Part shown: positions 13,201-23,128 of the stretch, one piece after another
Position numbering within the stretch: position 1 is the stretch's first letter
Layout of the letters: each line of letters starts with the position of its first letter
From: Hexactinellida sp. DTS-2022
Lineage: Eukaryota > Porifera > Hexactinellida
Direction: 5' to 3'
DNA: 64,000 bases
Assembly (NCBI GenBank): GCA_028753945.1
Contig: JAPNXP010000009.1
Span: 4,526,001-4,590,000 of the forward strand
The notes under the pieces: model-generated
Told to the model about the DNA's origin: nothing
Database searches by the model: none
Seen by the model: only the letters and a program-made list of their open reading frames with translations
Program-made: the position numbers and the translations under genes

Positions 13201-13777
13201 GAATAGATAGTCAGGGAAGACAACTGAAATGTGGTGATTTATTTTACAAAGTGATATTAGATGAAATTAACCATCGTTGGGTTGCCAAGACAGCCAATTA
13301 GAAGAAATGTTTTGGGACAATAACTTCTCTTTCAACTCTTCTAAAGTAGTAACACGATAAACCTCTTCTTTTTTTTTGTGAAATACAACTTAGCTGTATG
13401 GCTCGAGTGAAATGATCATACTCCTTTTCCTCAAAAGATAGCCGATGGATAGGAGCTGATGGTTTTGAATAATATGAAGAACAACCAGGTAAGATAGATG
13501 GAACTGCTCCTGTTCGTAACTTAGGTTGGGCTCTTGGGATTTCAGAAAAGGATCCATCAGGATTTGGCACTTTAAAAACATGCTCGATGTCGTCTTCACG
13601 AAAATGTTTAGCACAAACAAAGATAAATTTAAAATCTGTCAAATTAACTCGGCGGAGAGCAGTGATCCATTCCTGGCGTAATTCAGGCGGCTTGTTAGGA
13701 AGTTTAAATACTGGAATAAAAGGATCGTCAGGGTAATAGTTGCTGAAACAATTAGGTGCTGAGCACTTGTTAGGCAT
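10202..13777 (-). pseudogene. P element (THAP9-like) transposase, broken, family 2
   Basis: It starts at 13777 with an intact THAP finger: MPNKCSAPNCFS, the conserved Trp in RQEWITAL, CAKHF and a downstream proline-rich basic stretch. Next come a helical region (13111-12767), then QMDEIHVTS and VQVLCTDNYPLNVS of the catalytic core (11977-11246), then TDPLEHHFGLYRMISG and ILETERRLK (11153-10836), then the C-terminal tail to 10202. An A-run near 13370 (T-run on the plus strand) shifts the frame just after the THAP domain, and roughly 0.5 kb of T-rich sequence (about 12240-12760) interrupts the protein relative to copy 1. Further frame changes separate the C-terminal blocks. Protein identity to copy 1 is only moderate. 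Confidence 0.85.
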
Positions 13778-14322
13778 TAATTATATCAGCTAAATAAAGT
13801 GATGGAGGTAATAAAATTAGCTAATGAGAATTAGGAGTTAAAATAAAATTACTATATAAAAATAGTGGGGTAAGTTTGGGAAAATGTAACAAAATTTAAC
13901 GTTTATTTAATTAACTTTATAACCAAATAAAAAATAAAAAATATTATGGTTGTACAAAAATTAAATACGGAAATTTATTCCTCAACCACAATTATCGAAA
14001 AAATATTTAACATATCTCCAAATTACGAACTACACTTTCACCCCAGGTTATAACCGCCTTCGTTTGTATCCGTGGTGACAAATTTTGATTCTATTGTCAG
14101 TCCTGAGTAAAGTAGGCTATGACATGGTTTAATCATAAGTTACTATGCCTAGTTCTCTCTTCAAGATAAATTTAGTTATTCTGGCATTCTAAGCTATTTA
14201 ATTTGTTGTTTTATGTCTTGTTCCCTGTGCCCGACTTAAATACATCATCTCCACTTGTGGAGATGATGTTTTTAAAATGATTAGTAGGTATACTAAACAT
14301 TATAGCGAGATTTAATAACCAT

Positions 14323-14462
14323 TCAAATACTTTGGATATTTATTGAATTATTGAATGGTTTAAGGTTGAAGAGTCTGTTGACATATTTAGAAATCCTTTT
14401 AATTCGAATATGTGTTCCATCCACAAGAAGAACGCCAGGGAAGTGGGATAGCTCATAATACT
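14323..14462 (-). pseudogene. PIF/Harbinger transposase fragment
   Basis: The minus strand reads SHFPGVLLVDGTHIRIKR, followed shortly by FNNSINIQSI and a stop. This matches the first catalytic Asp motif (FPGV..xDGTHI) and the (H/N)SINxQ motif of HARBI1-type transposases. Only this block is recognisable; upstream minus-strand sequence to about 14880 is partly open but not clearly alignable. The HARBI1 family normally has about 350 residues, so this is a remnant. Confidence 0.65.
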
Positions 14463-15984
14463 GAGACTTTCTATGCTGAGCCGATCATACTATCAATAGT
14501 GGAAGAGACTGATTCCTATTCAGTACAACTGTTCATATTTGCCAGCAAAGGCTCACATCAACTCCATCTCCACTTCTGTGGATGTGCAGTATGGGACCAA
14601 TCAGTAAATTTGAGATTCTATTAATCATCTTTGTATTTTTCAAAGCGGCTGACCTGGAAAAAACTGGTCTAATTCCAAATCCTTATTAGTTATCCAATGG
14701 ATTTCTAGGGTCGCTATAAGTCGCACCCGATATATGGAATCCTCTACCTCTTTTGTTAAGAATAGTGAAATTAAGCCTTGCAAACATCCATGTTGAAGCA
14801 TCTACAAATGTTACTGCTGCTAGAAGCTTAGTGTTCTGCATACAGGTTATTGATGTTCAGATAATTTTGACCGGTTAGTGTCAGTGCCGGTTTTAGGGTG
14901 TTGTGGGCCTAGGGCTGGATTATTTTTGGGCCTATTTTTTACCGTAGCTTTTTATGCAGCGATGTTTACCGTACCGTAGCTTTTTATGCAGCGATGTTTA
15001 GGCTGATGGGGTGGAATATTTATGCTCACCAATGTTTCAGCGTCCAATTTAAATTACATCTAACCTCTGTCCTACATTTTGCTGCTTCTCCTTTTGTCCG
15101 ATTTCACCATTGCATATAAGACAAGTATTATCAGTTTTTCTAGTTTCAAAATTCAGGTATGGTTCTGAAGACTGCATCATCTGTCAAGAGTATCGCTTGC
15201 AAACTTTAGAGATATACGTACATATACGTGTATATCAATTCGAACGAAGTGATCAGATATCTTCAGAAACACTAACACGTTTAGAAAAGCTCTACTTAGG
15301 TTCTATTCAAATATACAAATTTCATATCATGGGGGCATATAATTCAAAGATATGGCCGACAGTGTGAAATTTTGTCGTGTGATGATGCCACCTATAATGT
15401 AACATCCAACATTTTTCAAAAATGTTGTCTAGCCCTAAACTAATCCTAGTGACCTTAAGTATAAATTCAAACTTTAAAATCTTTGGTTAGGCACTTCCTT
15501 AGATGGTTAGAGTATTTACCCGATATATATATATAGATAATGTTGATTACAAACGCGCACCTAAATTAAATAAAAATTGTACATTTACCAGAAAAAGACA
15601 AAAATTAGTTTTAAAATACACTGGGTGCGCACTTGCGCACCCAAATTAATACCAATTTCACGCACCCTCCAGCATTTCCCTTAAAATCACGCACACCTGG
15701 ATACGCGCCGCGCACCGTGATGAAGGCCTGAGTGAATTGCTGTTCATTCAGATTAAAACGACTTAATTATGCAGTAGTATAGTATCAAACTTACCCAAAA
15801 TTTATTGTTCGTTATTTCCGTTAGGAAAGTCTATTCATTGAAAATTCGTAATGAACGCGATTGTGTTTTTTTCATTAAGTAATAAGTATACGAATGATTG
15901 TTGGAAGAGGAGTTGGTTATTTTGCACCAGATAGCACTGCCAATTTTCTTTATTAGTAAAGCCCAGCAAATAACGAATCACTGT
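14463..15984. other. Intergenic, decayed repeats
   Basis: No gene recognised. At 14890 a hAT-like end (CAGTGCCGGTTTTAGGG) has no matching partner nearby. At 15560-15720 the GGTGCGCACTTGCGCACCC palindrome and related CGCGCACC words suggest a degraded MITE. A 14242-14267 hairpin has the stem CATCATCTCCAC. Confidence 0.4.
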
Positions 15985-15992
15985 GTTCAGAG

Positions 15993-16586
15993 CAGAGTTG
16001 CACGCGGGCCGAATTTTTGTAACCGCAGCCCGCCCCGCGGCCCGCCATTTAGGTTAAACTGACCCGCAGCCCGCGGGCCGATATGAAAAATAGGCCCGTG
16101 GCCCGCCCCGCAACCCGCAACCGGCCCGCAAATAATCAAGTACCTTGTGTATTCCCTTAAATTTACATAACGAAGTACATTGTACATAAATGCTCGGAAA
16201 GCGCAATATACTCCAATGCATGCAATCAAAGGCATGATCCTGGTTTAATATAATAATGATTTCATTCTAAAGTTTAGACGAACAAACAACAAACACATAA
16301 CAAGGATTATGAGCTGAAAATAGTAATTACAGTAAATTGGGGTAAATTGCTAAAGTTTAACAAGATGTTGAGTTAATTGGTCATAGAACTACTTGACTGT
16401 CCTGGCCATTGTTTAGTATAACGTATTGTGCGGGCCTATTGCGGGGTGTTGCGGCCCAACGGCCCGCAACAAAGATTATCGGCCCGCAAGGCCCGCGGGC
16501 TGATAATTAAACTCGGCCCGCATTCGCGGGCAGCCCGTGGGCTGGCCCGCGGGTTTGCGGGCCAGCCCGCCCCGCGTGCAACTCTG
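15993..16586. mobile_element. hAT MITE filled with GGCCCGC-type repeats
   Basis: Ends CAGAGTTGCACGCGGG and CCGCGTGCAACTCTG, with the perfect 8-bp duplication GTTCAGAG (15985-15992, 16587-16594). Both flanks of the interior are built from many GGCCCGC, GCGGGCC and GCCCGC units, while the middle is AT-rich. No coding capacity. Confidence 0.88.
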
Positions 16587-16594
16587 GTTCAGAG

Positions 16595-16980
16595 GTTCCG
16601 AATGGATCGGAATCTTTATCCAAATCCAATTCATAATCCATCTCATCCAGAAATAAAATTCCATATCCAGTCGATAACCCATATATAATATAACGGATTT
16701 CCAAATCCATATGGATTTGCATATACATACAGATTTCTAAATCCAAATGGTTGGTATAGAAATCTCTAGTAAGCATTATATTTATATTTACATTCACATG
16801 GTATTAAGAATATTCTTAATCCAAAAATGCAAATTGCAATATTTATATTATTGATTTTGGAATGGATTTGACTTTTTCAAAATCCATAAATTACTGATTT
16901 GAAGGAATTGGATTCCGTCAAATCCGTACCTCTTCTAAGGAATTCAATTCAGTCAAATCATTCGGTAACTGGTAATTGTA
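16595..16980. repeat. ATCCAAAT-rich repeat block, probable MITE
   Basis: Many copies of ATCCAAAT, AATCCATA and their complements. The outer parts GGTTCCGAATGGAT and ATCATTCGGTAACTG are weakly inverted. No duplication could be matched, so the class is uncertain; the architecture resembles the neighbouring hAT MITE. Confidence 0.4.
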
Positions 16981-17227
16981 ATGAAAGGGGGAATGCGAGG
17001 TGAAAATGTATTCTTCACGATCGATTTCTTCCAACACATTGGAGTTTTTATTCATATTTGAGTGTGGAACCCTAATTGGAATTTAGGTTTTGTTTCTACC
17101 TGCCAGTCTAAATATTGCCTTGATGATTTTATGCATAATTAATTTGGTTGAACTCCCTAAAATGGGACATTCTCTGTCCACCAAATAGGCTGAATTTCTG
17201 GTATATTCCAGAAATGACACGTCTTAA

Positions 17228-17517
17228 GTAGGGCTGAAACGAATATTCTAAATGTAACGAACGAACCTTCTCTAAACGAACGAATATCTAATATTCGTTC
17301 TTTTTGATGATTAGGCATTAAATCAAATTCAAGACTGAAAAAAAAACAGCGGAAAATAGTTGTTTGTTAATCTTACAATAATTCAATCAGAATTAAAACG
17401 TGTATTATACAGAAAAAAGTCGAAAAAGCTAAGAATTTATATTTACGTTCTCATAACTATATCCATTGATTTAAGATTCGTTCAATCATTTCGAACGAAT
17501 ATTCGGTTTAGTGCAGC
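17228..17517. repeat. GAACGAATATTC-rich repeat block, probable hAT MITE
   Basis: Begins TAGGGCTGAAACGAATATTC and ends GAACGAATATTCGGTTTAGTG. The ends are imperfectly inverted and packed with CGAACGAATATTC units. The terminal sequence is close to the CAGGGCTG ends of other hAT MITEs here, but no target duplication is clear. Confidence 0.4.
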
Positions 17518-17639
17518 GGAACAACCATACATTGTTCAGTTTTTTGATAAATGCACCAAAATTTGTACACATGTACTTTAATGTATTCCGAACATTTTTG
17601 GATATTGAGGCAATTGAAAGAGTGTATATATTGGCCATA

Positions 17640-17925
17640 ACAGCTCGCAAAGTAACCACGTCCGATAGTATTCGCCGGACTTGTTTCCCATAAAAACTTG
17701 TTCAAATTAAGTTATATTGTCTTTATAATGTTGAATTCGATTTCGAAGTAAAATTTCCGATAATTTGATATATCACATGACCTATTTGGAATAATTTTTC
17801 CATAGCAACGCTGAAATGTATTCAGGAATGTGTCAAAAATTCAATTCTCCAATTGTGTCCTTACCCAATCGAGTGACCCCTCTTTCGACTGCACTCAACT
17901 ACCTGTGCTGGGTGTGATACAGAGG
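17640..17925. repeat. Partial copy of the 46.4-49 kb palindrome arm
   Basis: Shares blocks such as CAGGAATGTGTCAAAA, ATCGAGTGACCCCT and CATAGCAACGC with both arms of the element at 46436-49032 (there CAGGAATGTGACAACATTCC and ATCGAGTGACCCC). Boundaries are unclear. Confidence 0.5.
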
Positions 17926-18497
17926 GGGGGTGACCTGGGATTCCCCCCCCCAGGAGAAATGTCTGTATCATACCCTGCTGAGTAAAATTATACAGAAACC
18001 AACCCTGTAAGACGTGATTTGATAAAATTATTCGACATTCACCGTGATTGACCATAAATATCGAAAAAAGACTTGATATAAGAACCATCTTCTTGTCAAC
18101 GGGTTTATACAATCTGTATAGTTTATACCGGTTATAGGAACCTATATTTTCACTAATTAGAGCTTTCTTATAAACAGCATCCTCTTTAGTTGGTAACTGA
18201 CACGAGTTAACTGGTTCTCAAAATATTCAAACTTCCTAACTATTATTATTTAATAAAAGCTACCTTAACAAAATGAGAAATTTAGAGAACATACCAAGAG
18301 TTTGTTGAAGCAGGGGCGTCAGGTTGACCAAAAAGCGGGGGGGCCGTTGAACTAGTTCATTCAATATGTCAAATACACAAATTAAAATGAATAGTAATAT
18401 CAATTATATATTGAATCCTTCCATGTCTGCATTTCGTACTTGATCAATTAAAGAATCCATAATTTCATGTTATTTCTTAATTGAACAATTAAGGGTC

Positions 18498-18645
18498 TGT
18501 TGTGTGGTATTTTGAGACGCTGTGGTATTTTGAGACGCCTATATGATACACTCTATACACCATGGATGTGCTATTACAAATTAGACTGTGGTATTTTGAG
18601 ACGCTGTGGTATTCTGAGTCGCAACTATACAAGGCAAATTTTATC
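18498..18645 (+). repeat. Ginger1 left terminal inverted repeat
   Basis: About 148 bp, nearly identical in inverted orientation to 26849-26995. Holds two pairs of CTGTGGTATTTTGAGACG-type units separated by a unique segment with a CACCATGGATGTG core. Confidence 0.9.
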
Positions 18646-20526
18646 CACTCTAACTATAAGTTTACTGAACATTTAATGTTATACTAAATTATTAATTTAA
18701 GGGTGATTCCAATCGCGATTTGAAATTTAATATAGTAACTTTTTATTTCTTCAGCGTAACAGCCTAAGATTTTTAACAGCATCTTTATATGCATTTCTAA
18801 GAATAACTAGATTTTAAAAAAATCAATTTTCATTATGAAACTAAAATAATAAGAGAATTCTATAAATGGCTTCCCATAGACTATAACACAGTATAATATG
18901 CTTAAGTTAACTTAGTAGGAGTTCTTCCCAACTTCTATCTAATGGTTATTTATCAAATTGAATTACTTTTGAATATTCTAAACGAGCGATAACATTGAAT
19001 TTAATTTTTCTTTTCCGCTTGCTTTACATTTTACGAAATGATGTCTAGTTTTCTTCAATAAAGTGCATTTTTTCGTTAATTTTCAATCATAAATTTTTTT
19101 CAAATCCCTAATTGCATATTCTACTTCCGATTTTTTGTTCCTCTAAGTATATTGAAAAGAATGCAGTTCCAATTTTTCATCTTTATTATTTCAAAATCCC
19201 AAAACTAAGGTTTCTGTATGATCAAAATGCCTGTTTTATTATTTTGAGATACAACCATTTGAATGTTAGGTGAATATTTCCCGTGATACTCCACCTTATG
19301 ACTTTATTATATAATCTCACGTGTTTTGTAATATCCCCGCTGTATTTACATTAAAAATTATATTAGCTTTACTTTTATGCACATATTACAAATAATTTTC
19401 GCAGAAATTTGCTATGTAATCCAGAAGATACCATATATGGAGGTGTGAAATTACGTAAATATCGGTGTTCCTAAAATTTTTCCACCAAATTTTGATTGAA
19501 TTTTAGAAAATATAATATAAAGGTATAATAATCTGCAAAAAAAACTTTTCGTACAACAGAAACCGATTTCCCGGAAATGTCAATTAATCACGATTGGAAT
19601 CACCGTTAATAATTAAATTGTGAATTTGATACTTAGTATCCAATCTACTGTGGTATTTCGAGGCGCTGGTAGTGAAAAGAATTTTCCACTTTACAGATTA
19701 ATTGTAATCCACTAGCTTTATTAAAAGAAGGTGTTTATTAATTAATACGTAGTAGCAACTCAACTTTATTTCATTAATTGACACAACAAACATCTAAATA
19801 ATAAAGTATACAAATTATTCTAGTTTCCAATGATATCCCTCCACTTCTCGGAACCCTCCAGCTAAATCTCCATGTTTCGCAGTTTTCTACTCTTCTCCCT
19901 AATTTTTCTTTTCAAAGCATTTCTCTCATCCTGCCATACTCTTCTCTCATTCTTCAGGGATCCTCTGCTCTTAATTAAAAGAATCAATTACTTAAAATTG
20001 TTCGACTGCATCTTGGCAGCTCGATCTGCTCTTCGGCTGATTCTGAATTTATTCTGTCAACGTCTCGTCCACATAAATCATTGAAATCATCCTAATTCAA
20101 TAATTCCTAAACTGTAACCTATTTATAGTTTCTAAGTTTATACATCTTTGATCAAATAGAAAGACTCACGAAGTAATCACGAATATCATGTGCATTGATC
20201 ATTAAATTTGATGTAATCCGAACTAATAGCTTATATTCTTTAATCAAATTCCGGAATTAAATGGAATGCGTTAGTTATTTATCACTTCCGATTACAAGAA
20301 TGAGGAACTGGTTCCCAAAACGATTACTAACTTCGATATCTTGCAAATCTTAATTTTTTTCTATCTAAAGCATTTTGTTGGCTAAATATCATATTTATAA
20401 TTCTTATAATTGAAAGATTTAACTCTCTAATCCACTTGCCTTAAAAAAGACAGGATCTAGTCAAGCTATAGGCATTTTCCCTTATAGATTAATTAATTAA
20501 AAAATACCATAAATTAAAATACTAGT

Positions 20527-20620
20527 AAAGCACAACTTTATTTAATCTTATGAATTAACAAAAAACACATTACAAAACTTTATTTAATCTTATGAATTAA
20601 CAAAAAACACATTACAAACT
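20527..20620 (+). repeat. Tandem duplication of about 44 bp
   Basis: Two adjacent copies of a unit starting CAAAACTTTATTTAATC and ending AAACACATTA. It lies in non-coding sequence of Ginger1, 3' of its gene. Confidence 0.85.
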
Positions 20621-20700
20621 AAAGTCTAATACTCTTCTTCTAATTAAATAATTCTTTACTTAATCTGAATCTATATCCCCCATTCGTATTATCGTTTGTT

Positions 20701-20919
20701 TTAATTTTCTGATTTTTTTTTCAAATGCTTTTTTTCGATTTCCCATTCCGCCCTTTTCATATCTATATACGCTTTGTGTTCATCAATCATTTTGCATGTC
20801 TCTACCATCATGCTCATTTTTTTTTCTTCGTATTCTTTTTCCATCTGTTCAATTAATTGAATATAGTATCTATCTGAAGAATCATCCATTATAGCTGTAA
20901 TTACTTTTGCATATTTCAT
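20701..20919 (-). CDS. Small charged coiled-coil-like frame in Ginger1
   Basis: A 72-residue minus-strand frame from ATG at 20919, rich in Glu and Lys (EKEYEEKKM, EIEKKHLKKK) with likely helical character. No family recognised. It lies inside Ginger1, 1.5 kb downstream of the OTU exon. It could be the last exon of a second transposon gene, such as a Myb/trihelix-type accessory protein whose C-termini often look like this, or a chance frame. Confidence 0.3.
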   Translation of the reverse strand: MKYAKVITAIMDDSSDRYYIQLIEQMEKEYEEKKMSMMVETCKMIDEHKAYIDMKRAEWEIEKKHLKKKSEN

Positions 20920-20987
20920 GTGGTATTTATAGTTGTAAGTTGTAAATCATTGTAGCACAAAACTGAGTCATGAAACATTAAAAACGT

Positions 20988-21066
20988 AATTTGGGCCAAG
21001 TGCACACATTGTGGAAGCTTATGAAACTTGTGTAATTTGCGCCAAGTGCACACATTGTGGAAGCTT
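20988..21066 (+). repeat. Tandem duplication with AAGTGCACACATTGTGGAAG
   Basis: The sequence GTAATTTG-GCCAAGTGCACACATTGTGGAAGCTT occurs twice, about 46 bp apart, in Ginger1 non-coding DNA. Confidence 0.8.
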
Positions 21067-21569
21067 AAAATACTTCCTAAGTAACACGATATCTAATTTA
21101 TCTAACTACTAGTTTATTATCTTATTTCTCCACTTTGTTTGGCTACAATAAATACCTTATTACTCCCTGATTATATTTTTGATTATAATAAATACTATGT
21201 CTAACTAAAAGCAATTTATATTAAAAATTTACTTTTATCACCCTGTTATTAAGATTAGCCACTATTATGCATTGATATCTTTTATTAATAAATTTAATGG
21301 GAAATATCAGAGTAACAGTTTCAGAAAGATATAATAAATATACCACATAACTAACGTGTAAAGGATATAAACTAATCCATCAAAATTCACAAATTCAGGA
21401 CGGGAACTACTTGTTCTGGCTTGTACAATGTTCAGGCTCGATTCTTCTCGCAGAGTAATAAGATAAAATGTCTTGATAACTGCCTGTTAGTAAGCTATAT
21501 GGAAAGATAATTGATTATGCTGTGAAGTAGTGTTAATTAATTAATTGATTAATGAATAAATAGTAGGTT

Positions 21570-21729
21570 GGTCCCTCAGGGCTGCAGCTAGCTACTAAAG
21601 AGTAGTTTCGCTGTGAGTGTACTTGGAACACACTCTGTACCTTTCCCCAACCGCGAGCCTAACGGTTGAGGGATGTCAAGAGCTTACCTGAAAACACCGA
21701 ACTTATCTCTTGACACCATTAGCGGGACC
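21570..21729. other. Compact multi-hairpin region, possible structured RNA
   Basis: A closing stem GGTCCC (21570-21575)/GGGACC (21724-21729) encloses four hairpins: CTACT/AGTAG (21592-21605), GAGTGT/ACACTC (21615-21635), CAACCG/CGGTTG (21648-21668) and TGTCAAGAG/CTCTTGACA (21674-21715). The segment is more GC-rich than its surroundings. I recognise no known RNA family. It lies in Ginger1, downstream of the transposase gene. Confidence 0.35.
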
Positions 21730-22393
21730 TAGGCTCAGGACAATTTACCCATTACATGAGACTGAGGGTTTTATTAAACAGAAGGTTTAATAAAAACTAT
21801 GATAAGTTATCACAACGAAAGTTTTAACTTAGCTAACTGAAAGAAATGGAAATTTTGGCTAGTTATTATCTCAGTATTCCACAACAACCAAATTATAGCC
21901 AGACATATGTACTGAAATTAGATACTCTTTTTTATGGCATACGACAGCGCTATATAACAATTATTAATTAATATCGTTTCTAGCTGCTGTACCTAGTGTA
22001 GTATTAGTAAATTAATTATTCTATTTCTTTTTAATTAAAAAACCAGTTTGTTTGTAAATTGTTCTAATTTCCTATTATAATTTAATCGAGAGTTCGCTAT
22101 ATGTTTATGAAACTGGATAAACGGAAGAATTGGCATGGGAATTTTTGTTGATCTAGTTCCAGGTATTATGAAGAACCCTAAGAAGGCGAGGCGGTTTCCA
22201 ATGTACCTAAAACTTAAAAGAAATAAACGCAAACAATATTAACTACAATTAAAAAAATAACTTTAAAACTCACTTGATTCCATAGGTATATCACTTACCT
22301 ATTTGTTGTCATCTTTTATTTACCTTGTAGATAACAGCTCGTCTCTCGCCACTGGGGATGTGCCGTTGCAGGTCACGTTTCCATTATCTGGGC

Positions 22394-23128
22394 TCACCAT
22401 GATAGGGATTGCTTTGCCTGAATAACCTCGAGCAGAGGTCCCCACAAAGTTCGATGTACCTTGTCTTCATCTGTTGTAGTTCCATACGTCGGGATAGGAG
22501 ATTTCAGCATTGATACAACAGGTTCATAATGTAGGACGAAATTTTTGATGTAAAGATTGGCAGTTGGGCTGTTAGTAGATCTGAGCAAGCTCCAACGCAC
22601 ATGACGAATTACAGACTCTGGCATTCTATAATCGTTGTTAGCAACGTAGATATCGGCATTCAGAATAGCAGAAGCAGCCATAATTTCAACATCACTTCCC
22701 CAAATGGATTCACGATAGATAGCGTTTTCGTGTGTGAGGTAATGACACGGTGTTGTTTGCTTTGATTTAAAATACCATCCAAGTTTTGTTGTCCCTTCAC
22801 TGGCTATAAATCGGCATATAATGGAACGAAGCTGTAGGTGGCTGTTTTCACTCCCAGTAATTATTTTGGAGAGACATCTGAAGAGACAATTACCATCTCC
22901 TTTGATTTTCTCTGTCAGCTCTGGTTCGTATTTGCTTAGTGGCTGTCCAACGAGATCCGATGGTTGCTTGCTAACTGAATCAAATGTTATCCCCAAGAGA
23001 ACACATTTACTACGCTGCCAATTCTCATCTATAACAATAATTTTTGGGTCATCCGGATAGGCATCTGTAATAACGGTTTGATCTTTTTCGTCGAACGTGT
23101 CCCATAGCATTGTATTGAGATACTCCAT
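22394..23128 (-). CDS. OTU cysteine protease exon of Ginger1
   Basis: A 244-residue open exon. The OTU signature KGDGNCLFRCLSKIITGS carries the catalytic Asp and Cys (DGNC). A WGSDVEIMAASAILNADIYV block follows, and the motif FVLHYEPV supplies the catalytic His. OTU proteins remove ubiquitin from substrates; in the transposon it may stabilise the transposase or serve as an accessory function, but that is inference. The 23128 ATG could also be the start of a separate protein. A closely similar OTU, lacking the Cys, is encoded by the MULE at 35560-36236. Confidence 0.85.
   Translation of the reverse strand: MEYLNTMLWDTFDEKDQTVITDAYPDDPKIIVIDENWQRSKCVLLGITFDSVSKQPSDLVGQPLSKYEPELTEKIKGDGNCLFRCLSKIITGSENSHLQLRSIICRFIASEGTTKLGWYFKSKQTTPCHYLTHENAIYRESIWGSDVEIMAASAILNADIYVANNDYRMPESVIRHVRWSLLRSTNSPTANLYIKNFVLHYEPVVSMLKSPIPTYGTTTDEDKVHRTLWGPLLEVIQAKQSLSW

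Larger units (their letters stand above)
9724..14121 (-). mobile_element. P element, copy 2 (opposite orientation)
   Basis: The ends match CAYAGCCTACTTTACTCAGG in inverted orientation, with the 7-bp duplication ACATGGT at 9717-9723 and 14122-14128. The terminal sequences differ from those of copy 1, so the two elements belong to different P families. The interior carries a P transposase pseudogene on the minus strand and a small hAT MITE at 9934-10133. Confidence 0.85.

Noticed and set aside
16428..16688. 86-residue Arg/Ala/Gly-rich frame
   Set aside because: Translation of the GGCCCGC array of a hAT MITE.
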